A stretch of 64,000 nt of DNA. It comes from Adlercreutzia sp910585575 (GTDB lineage: Bacteria > Actinomycetota > Coriobacteriia > Coriobacteriales > Eggerthellaceae). Positions 59,335-64,000 of the stretch are shown here, piece by piece. The stretch lies in the NCBI RefSeq assembly GCF_951801035.1, contig NZ_CATOKT010000001.1, one strand, 5' to 3'. The notes beneath the pieces are model-generated. The model was given only the letters and a program-made list of their open reading frames with translations, had not been told where the DNA came from and did no database searches. Positions within the stretch are counted from its first letter, which is position 1. Each line of letters opens with the position of its first letter. Both the position numbers and the translations under genes were made by a program.

Positions 59335-59397
59335 TGACACGCTCCTTCTGTCTCTAAGCATAAAAATGCGCCTTAGTATGGCGCTGATTCTGTGTCA

Positions 59398-59406
59398 ATT
59401 ATAGCA
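59398..59406 (-). promoter_or_regulatory. Extended -10 promoter of gyrB
   Basis: The minus strand reads TGCTATAAT, an extended -10 box, about 65 bp upstream of the gyrB start codon; no good -35 is visible. Confidence 0.6.
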
Positions 59407-59516
59407 GAAGCACCTTACTTTTTCCCTACAAGGTCTTAGATGGCTTGTTTTAAGGCGTTCTGAGCCATAGTTTGCAGGTTTTATGAGATAAGTATTGAAA
59501 AATGAGCCCTACGCGG

Positions 59517-60632
59517 TTAGACGCGCCCTGCATCCGCGAGAGGAAGATACCGTACATCGCTGTAGCTGAGCATCTCCTGATCGAAGTACGCCAAATTCGC
59601 CGTCGTGAGGAACGTCTGGCTTCCCTCACCGATATGGGCGACAAGCGCCTCACGGCGCGCGCCATCGAGCTCGCTCATTACATCATCGAGGAGCAGCACG
59701 GGCTTCTGCTCGAGAATCTCCTCAATCACCGACGCTTCGGCCAGCTTGTAGGACAACACCACAGAGCGCTGCTGGCCCTGACTTCCATACAACGAGGCAT
59801 CCTGTCCATCAAGCGTGAAGGTAACATGGTCGGCATGGGGGCCCACCACGGCTCGTTTGCGCACCAATTCTTCCCCCGCGCGCTCATGAAGCGCGCGGGC
59901 GAGTTGCTCGCGCGCTGTTTCACGTGAAATCATTGGCTCTGACCAGGGGGTATCTCCCCAAGAAGGAAGATAGTCCATCCCCAATGCTTCCCGCGCGCGA
60001 GATATTCCCTCATAACGGGCAACCACATGAGGGCGAAGACGATTGAAAAGCGCAATGCGATAGCAGGTTAACTGGGAGCCGACTGTAATGAGCATTTCGT
60101 TGATGGAATCAAGCAGCGCAGGAGACGCCTCCTCTTTCAGAAGGCGATTCTTGTGCCTCACAACCTTTTCATAGTCGCGACGCACGACGTAGTAGTTTTT
60201 GTTCACCTGCGACCCCAGCCCATCAAGCGCCGTGCGCCGCCGCGTCATGGACCCCTTCACCAAGTCGAGATCATCGGGGGTAAAGGCCACCGAGGGCACA
60301 AGCCCCTTCAGGTCGGCAGGACGCTTAGCCTTTCCGTTGAGCCGGTATTTCTTTCCGTGGCCTTCAAGGGTCAGATCCATCTCGAGCTGGCGATTCCCAT
60401 CTGAAATAGAGGCACTCAGCCGCGCTGATTCGCAGTCATGGCGAATCAGCTGCTCGATCGTCGCGTGGCGAAACGAGGTCAGTGCCGTCAAGAGCTGCAC
60501 GCCCTCGACGATGTTCGTTTTACCCATGGCGTTCTCGCCTACCAGCACCGTAAGATCGCCCAGGTTATCCAGGCGAGCATGCTCGTAGTTGCGAAAATTC
60601 CGCAGCTCTAGACTTTCAATGCGAAGGGTCAC
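59517..60632 (-). CDS. recF: DNA replication and repair protein RecF
   Basis: The 371-residue SMC-like ATPase has 'LELRNFRNYEHARLD' at the start, Walker A 'VGENAMGKTN', the signature 'SQGQQRSVVLSYKLAEA' and Walker B 'LLLDDVMSELD'. RecF loads RecA at gapped DNA with RecO and RecR. The GTG start has GAGGAG five bases upstream. It follows dnaN by 75 bp, probably in one transcript, and is followed by gyrB after 182 bp with its own promoter. The DUF721/DciA-like gene often found between recF and gyrB in actinobacteria is missing. Confidence 0.96.
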   Translation of the reverse strand: MTLRIESLELRNFRNYEHARLDNLGDLTVLVGENAMGKTNIVEGVQLLTALTSFRHATIEQLIRHDCESARLSASISDGNRQLEMDLTLEGHGKKYRLNGKAKRPADLKGLVPSVAFTPDDLDLVKGSMTRRRTALDGLGSQVNKNYYVVRRDYEKVVRHKNRLLKEEASPALLDSINEMLITVGSQLTCYRIALFNRLRPHVVARYEGISRAREALGMDYLPSWGDTPWSEPMISRETAREQLARALHERAGEELVRKRAVVGPHADHVTFTLDGQDASLYGSQGQQRSVVLSYKLAEASVIEEILEQKPVLLLDDVMSELDGARREALVAHIGEGSQTFLTTANLAYFDQEMLSYSDVRYLPLADAGRV

Positions 60633-60707
60633 ACGGCTCCTCTATCGAAGACCGCCGGGATACCATGAGCATCCCGGCGGCGGCGACTTATTTCTTTTCG
60701 GCCCACC

Positions 60708-61808
60708 TTAGGCGATGCGCACCGGCATCACCAGGTACAAGAAGTTCTCGGGCTCAAACGCGCGGAAGATACCCGGCTTCAAAGAAGACTGCACTTCCAG
60801 GTACACCTGATCGGTGGCAATGGAGCCGAGGCCGTCGAGCACGTAGGCATAGTTGAAGGCAATCTCGACGTCTTCGCCCTCCACGGTGCACGGGAGAATT
60901 TCCTGGGCACTGCCGACGTCCTGCGACGCGGCGGTAATTTGCGCCGTCTGGGAATCCTGGTTCAAATCGAAGCGCACCGGAGAGGCTGCCGAGCCAAGAA
61001 GCGACGCACGTTTCACGCTGGCAACGAGCTTGTCTACATCGAGAGTCGCTCGCGTGGTGTAGGCATCGGGAAGCAGCTGCTTGTAGTTGGGGAAGTTCCC
61101 CTCGATGCGGCGATTGATGAACACCGTGTCCTCGCAGGTCACCACAATCTGGTTGTCGGCCAGGGCCAGGGACACCGGCGACTCCGTCTTCGGCAGCGAG
61201 GCAATTTCAGCCAAGAACGTACCTGAGATAACCGCCTGGAACTCATCGGCCGAAGCGTCAGGGAGCGGCGCGTCGGTAATAGCCAGACGATAGGAGTCGG
61301 TGGCCACCATGCGCAGCACGCCTGCCTCAAGTGTGATAAGCACACCGGTCAGAACGGCGCGGCTTTCATCGCGCGACACCACACGGGAGACGCGCTTCAC
61401 CATCGAGGCGAACTGGTGAAAGGGGATTTCGATCTTCTGGTGGGTGTCCACATGGGGGAAGCCAGGGAAGTCTTCCGCATTAAGAGCGCGGATGGAGAAG
61501 GACGACGTATCGCAGGTAATAAAGGCTTGCTCGTCGGCCGCCTCTACATGCACCGCCGCATCGGGAAGGTTCTTGATGATGTCCGAGAAAAGCTTGCCCG
61601 GCACCACTGTGCGACCCTCTTCTTCAACCAGGGCCGGAGCTGAGTACTGAATAGAAAGCTCCAAGTCAGTTGCTTGCAGAATAATGCTGTCCTGGCGCGC
61701 CTCAACGAGAATACCTGCCAAAACCGGCAGGGTCGAGCGCGTGGAAACGCCTTTGAATACAACGGAGAGGGCGTTAGCCAGCTCGGTGCGATTGATGCTG
61801 AATTTCAA
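60708..61808 (-). CDS. dnaN: DNA polymerase III beta subunit (sliding clamp)
   Basis: The 366-residue clamp has the three repeated domains: 'FSINRTELANALSVVFKGVSTRSTLPVLAGILV', 'VKRVSRVVSRDESRAVLTGVLI', 'FNYAYVLDGLGSI' and the C-terminal 'FLYLVMPVRIA', which forms the partner-binding pocket. It holds the polymerase on DNA. The start is TTG with GAAAGGA six bases upstream. It is transcribed away from oriC on the minus strand, opposite to dnaA, with a TATAAT -10 box at 61872-61877. Confidence 0.97.
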   Translation of the reverse strand: MKFSINRTELANALSVVFKGVSTRSTLPVLAGILVEARQDSIILQATDLELSIQYSAPALVEEEGRTVVPGKLFSDIIKNLPDAAVHVEAADEQAFITCDTSSFSIRALNAEDFPGFPHVDTHQKIEIPFHQFASMVKRVSRVVSRDESRAVLTGVLITLEAGVLRMVATDSYRLAITDAPLPDASADEFQAVISGTFLAEIASLPKTESPVSLALADNQIVVTCEDTVFINRRIEGNFPNYKQLLPDAYTTRATLDVDKLVASVKRASLLGSAASPVRFDLNQDSQTAQITAASQDVGSAQEILPCTVEGEDVEIAFNYAYVLDGLGSIATDQVYLEVQSSLKPGIFRAFEPENFLYLVMPVRIA

Positions 61809-61871
61809 GAGGGGTCCTTTCTCGCAGCAAAGACAGCCTGAAGAGCCGTGGTCATCGTAGGGTGAAGGGCT

Positions 61872-61877
61872 ATTATA
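61872..61877 (-). promoter_or_regulatory. -10 box of the dnaN-recF transcript
   Basis: The minus strand reads TATAAT, 63 bp upstream of the dnaN start; the -35 is poor. Confidence 0.55.
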
Positions 61878-62547
61878 ACGTCTCTCGTAAAAGAGAACCT
61901 TCCGAGCCTTGCGGCCTCGCTTTTCCGAGCCTCTTTACTATTGTTGATGCCCAAGATTGGGCGGCGGGAGTGTCTGTTGAGGATTATCCTCCGCCCATTC
62001 TTCCACTTTTCCCCAAATTTTGTCGAGGTGTCAGTGGAAAAAGTGGATAACTTGACATCATCCCCGTATGAGCGGTGTAAAACCAACATTGCTCGCCTCT
62101 CTGACTATCCACCCCGTTCTACACCTTAACGGTTTACGTCCGCTCATCTTGTAAAGGGTGTTCGTGAAAATTAGCGTTTGAACTGGTATTTCATAATTCA
62201 TTCAAACCTTTCTCCTCTCTAAACAAACCTTTGTTCGAAGCTCCGAGGAGAACCGTAAAAACTTCTCAAACAAAGAGCGAAGGAACCGCAGGTGAGTGAC
62301 GTGAGGGTTTTTGTCAAGGAAATTCCTCGAAGTTTTTAACCAAATCGGCTTTTTTTCACCACGCCTCCCGTTCAAACAATTCAATGTTTTCCACTTTTAA
62401 TGAATAAATTGGGCAAAACTGTGAAATACTTTGGAAATCCCAGTTGATGCTCGTATGAATTTTCAACAATTCCTGAATAACTGGTGAATTATCAACCGCC
62501 GCCCCAGAAAACCGCAGGAAACAATAGGTTCCTTAATCGAAACACGC
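61878..62547. other. oriC: Candidate chromosomal origin oriC
   Basis: The 800-bp gap between divergent dnaN and the HATPase gene has no gene and is the most A/T-rich part of the window, especially 62160-62240 and 62330-62500. DnaA-box-like 9-mers: tandem AGTGGAAAA (62033-62041) and AGTGGATAA (62042-62050), that is TTTTCCACT and TTATCCACT on the minus strand, TTTTCCACT at 62387-62395 and a weaker CTATCCACC at 62105-62113. Gene order (gyrA, gyrB, recF, dnaN; dnaA) and strand bias on the left side agree with replication starting here. The segment 62340-62500 may be the unwinding element. Confidence 0.75.
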
Positions 62548-62553
62548 TACAAT
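62548..62553 (+). promoter_or_regulatory. -10 box of the HATPase-wHTH gene
   Basis: TACAAT preceded by GC (GCTACAAT, the same form as at dnaA and nrdG). Transcription would start near 62560, leaving a leader of about 49 bases that contains a three-codon frame ATG-AAA-CGC-TGA (62581-62592). Confidence 0.5.
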
Positions 62554-62608
62554 AGCCGTGAAAAGTCCGAAAAACATTGAATGAAACGCTGAACAAAACG
62601 GAACAATC

Positions 62609-63670
62609 TTGGAAACTTTCAACGAACACCCTGAATCCTCTGAAGAGACCGCAAGCGCGGCTCTTTTCGACTACAGCTTCGTCGAAACCACGGGGCGCAT
62701 TGCCCTTTACGACGACCTGCGAAGCGCGCCGCGCGTCATCGACATCCCCCCGGGAGAAACGGCGTCCTACATCGAGGCCCTTGCCTCCAACGTCTATGAG
62801 CAAGCCCGCGGAGCTGGCGGCTCAATCCCCTACTCGGTCATCCGCGAGGTGTCCGAGAACTTTATTCATGCGCGGTTCCGCGAGGTGGTCGTGTCGATCC
62901 TTGATCGAGGTAACACAATTCGTTTCGCCGATCATGGACCGGGAATTCCAGCCAAGGAAAAAGCCCAGATGCCTGGTTTCACCTCAGCGTCCGAGCCCAT
63001 GAAGCAGTACATTCGCGGCGTCGGGTCGGGCCTCCCCCTGGTAAGAGACTACATGGAATCGTTCCGGGGCACTATTACCATCGAGGACAATTTGGGGACG
63101 GGCGCCGTCGTCACGGTCAGCCTCGTTCAAGACCCCCTCGATGACCCCGCTGCGCTGCAGCAGGAAATCCAGCGCGAGCAGGCAGTGCTCGACCAGGGAA
63201 TGGCCGTCGCCCCAGGGATGCCGCCCGCTGCGGCAGGCCAGCCCTTCGTAGCGGCGCCGAACATCGCAGCGGCCCCCAGCCCCGCTCCCGCGAACGTCGC
63301 CTCATACGCCCCCGCGCCCTACCCTGTCGCTCAGCCGGTAGTGCCCGCGGCGCCCGTGGGACAACCCGTGGCCGCTTACCCCGCCGCCGGAGTCGCCACG
63401 GCCTACGGATACCCGGCTCAGCCCGCCTACGGCTATGCCCCTGCAGCGGCCATCGCCGGCCCTCCCCTCTCCGACCGTGAGCGAGAATTCCTCAAGTACT
63501 TCCTCTCGGAGGGGCTGCTCGGCATCACTGATATGAAGAACATCACGGGGCACCCAGGATCCACGGTCCACACCACCATGGAAAAGCTGCAGGAAGCGGG
63601 ATTGATAACCCGCGTGGGCCAGAAGCGCGCCCTCACCCCCTACGGGGAGCAGATCGCGCGGAGCCTGTAG
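62609..63670 (+). CDS. HATPase-winged-helix fusion protein between oriC and dnaA
   Basis: The 353-residue protein has an HATPase_c (GHKL) domain at about 45-173: N-box 'VIREVSENFIHARF' (E82, N84), G1 'DHGPGIP' (108-114), G2-like 'GVGSGLPLVRDYM' (137-149). There is no H-box, dimerisation helix or sensor, so it resembles an anti-sigma or switch ATPase rather than a complete kinase. A Pro/Ala/Tyr-rich linker of about 100 residues (185-285) leads to a C-terminal winged-helix (287-353: 'LSDREREFLKYFLSEGLLGI', 'GSTVHTTMEKLQEAGLI'), which probably binds DNA. Start TTG with only a weak GGAA site; the frame has no other candidate. It lies 78 bp before dnaA on the same strand. Function unknown; an ATP-dependent regulator of origin or dnaA is conceivable. 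Confidence 0.8.
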   Translation: METFNEHPESSEETASAALFDYSFVETTGRIALYDDLRSAPRVIDIPPGETASYIEALASNVYEQARGAGGSIPYSVIREVSENFIHARFREVVVSILDRGNTIRFADHGPGIPAKEKAQMPGFTSASEPMKQYIRGVGSGLPLVRDYMESFRGTITIEDNLGTGAVVTVSLVQDPLDDPAALQQEIQREQAVLDQGMAVAPGMPPAAAGQPFVAAPNIAAAPSPAPANVASYAPAPYPVAQPVVPAAPVGQPVAAYPAAGVATAYGYPAQPAYGYAPAAAIAGPPLSDREREFLKYFLSEGLLGITDMKNITGHPGSTVHTTMEKLQEAGLITRVGQKRALTPYGEQIARSL

Positions 63671-63686
63671 CCGCAAGCTCATTTGC

Positions 63687-63692
63687 TACAAT
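63687..63692 (+). promoter_or_regulatory. -10 box of dnaA
   Basis: GCTACAAT, 57 bp upstream of the dnaA ATG; a ribosome-binding site GGGAGAA lies before the start. Confidence 0.5.
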
Positions 63693-63748
63693 AATGCCCC
63701 TTCGGCAGCAACGGGAAACAACGACCAGAACCCCTACGGGAGAACAAG

Positions 63749-64000
63749 ATGGATAGCGAAAAACTCAACGAACAATGGGCGGGAATATGCTCCCAAGTAA
63801 AAAGCTACCCCGATGTTGACGCGTCCCAGGTCGATGCTTTCTTCTCGCGTCTTGAGCCGCAGGCGATGAGCGCAGGATTTCTCATGCTCACGGCCGACAA
63901 CGACTTTATCAAGAACTGGGTAGAGCAGAACTACGTCGACGTGGTGAAGCGCGCCCTGTTCGATCTTCACGGTACCGTCTTCACCGTGGCCCTTGCTGTG
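63749..64000 (+). CDS. dnaA: Chromosomal replication initiator DnaA, 3'-truncated by window edge
   Basis: The 84 visible residues form domain I of DnaA ('LNEQWAGICSQV', 'FFSRLEPQAMSAGFLMLTADNDFIKNWVEQNYVDVV'), the part that oligomerises and binds DnaB helicase. Domains III and IV lie beyond the window, so the identification rests on the N-terminal pattern and the location beside oriC. ATG with GGGAGAA upstream. It points away from oriC, opposite to dnaN. Confidence 0.88.
   Translation, partial: MDSEKLNEQWAGICSQVKSYPDVDASQVDAFFSRLEPQAMSAGFLMLTADNDFIKNWVEQNYVDVVKRALFDLHGTVFTVALAV

Noticed and set aside
54866..59337. Long plus-strand frames opposite gyrA and gyrB
   Set aside because: Antisense shadows of strongly conserved genes.
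62577..63002. An alternative frame beginning at 62577 overlapping the origin-linked gene
   Set aside because: It has no domain and ends inside the HATPase region, where the other frame shows all conserved ATP-binding motifs.

Overview
The window is about 64 kb of GC-rich DNA ending at a chromosomal replication origin. The gene content suggests an anaerobic actinobacterium of the class Coriobacteriia, most likely Eggerthellaceae. The signs are a purely anaerobic ribonucleotide reductase (nrdD/nrdG), a Tat-exported FAD reductase beside a multi-pass membrane LuxR-type regulator, tandem YhgE/Pip membrane proteins, an actinobacterial-style LAXTG sorting signal, and mostly GTG/TTG/ATG starts with -10 boxes of the TACAAT/TATAAT type. 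The genus cannot be fixed from the sequence alone.

Layout. 1-8.8 kb: a truncated surface beta-propeller protein, nrdG, a PhoBR-like two-component system next to a Na/phosphate symporter with a Pho-box-like site, and nrdD with a pair of NrdR boxes. 8.8-11.5 kb: mainly intergenic structured repeats around a homocysteine-methyltransferase-like gene. 11.5-18.3 kb: a small acidic protein, an MBL-fold hydrolase and two overlapping YhgE/Pip genes. 18.4-23.2 kb: a flavoprotein, lipoprotein and membrane LuxR regulator module, then cysE. 23.4-28.6 kb: an MFS-CBS fusion, a CorC/CNNM protein and an amidohydrolase. 28.8-29.5 kb: two tRNA-Ser genes and a duplicated tRNA 3' end. 29.6-38.4 kb: an ABC ATPase, a PrsA-like foldase, typA, a J-domain protein, a CPBP protease, TraX, an Rpn nuclease and a small membrane protein. 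38.5-52.3 kb: a surface-protein cluster of three large exported proteins (1727, 1763 and 788 residues) plus a SipW-like signal peptidase, with no sortase. 52.3-54.4 kb: a 236-bp inverted-repeat element, tRNA-Ala, tRNA-Ile and a BFN-type nuclease. 54.5-64 kb: gyrA, gyrB, recF and dnaN on the minus strand, an AT-rich oriC candidate with DnaA boxes, then an HATPase-winged-helix gene and the start of dnaA on the plus strand.

How it fits together. From gyrA leftwards most genes lie on the minus strand, co-directional with a fork leaving the origin near 62.2 kb. The usual dnaA-dnaN order is broken: oriC separates divergent dnaN and dnaA, and an uncharacterised HATPase-linker-wHTH gene sits between oriC and dnaA. 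nrdD/nrdG supply dNTPs anaerobically. The phosphate two-component system and the transporter form one regulatory neighbourhood.

Most unusual signals: (1) the HATPase-wHTH gene at the origin; (2) two copies of a structured repeat whose stem arms differ in sequence but stay perfectly complementary; (3) two equal-length (236/237 bp) inverted-repeat elements plus an isolated copy of their central hairpin; (4) the surface cluster with a shared acidic motif before the C-terminal membrane anchors; (5) an MFS transporter fused to a CBS pair. Start codons were chosen from ribosome-binding sites and family alignment and differ from the longest open frame in many genes.
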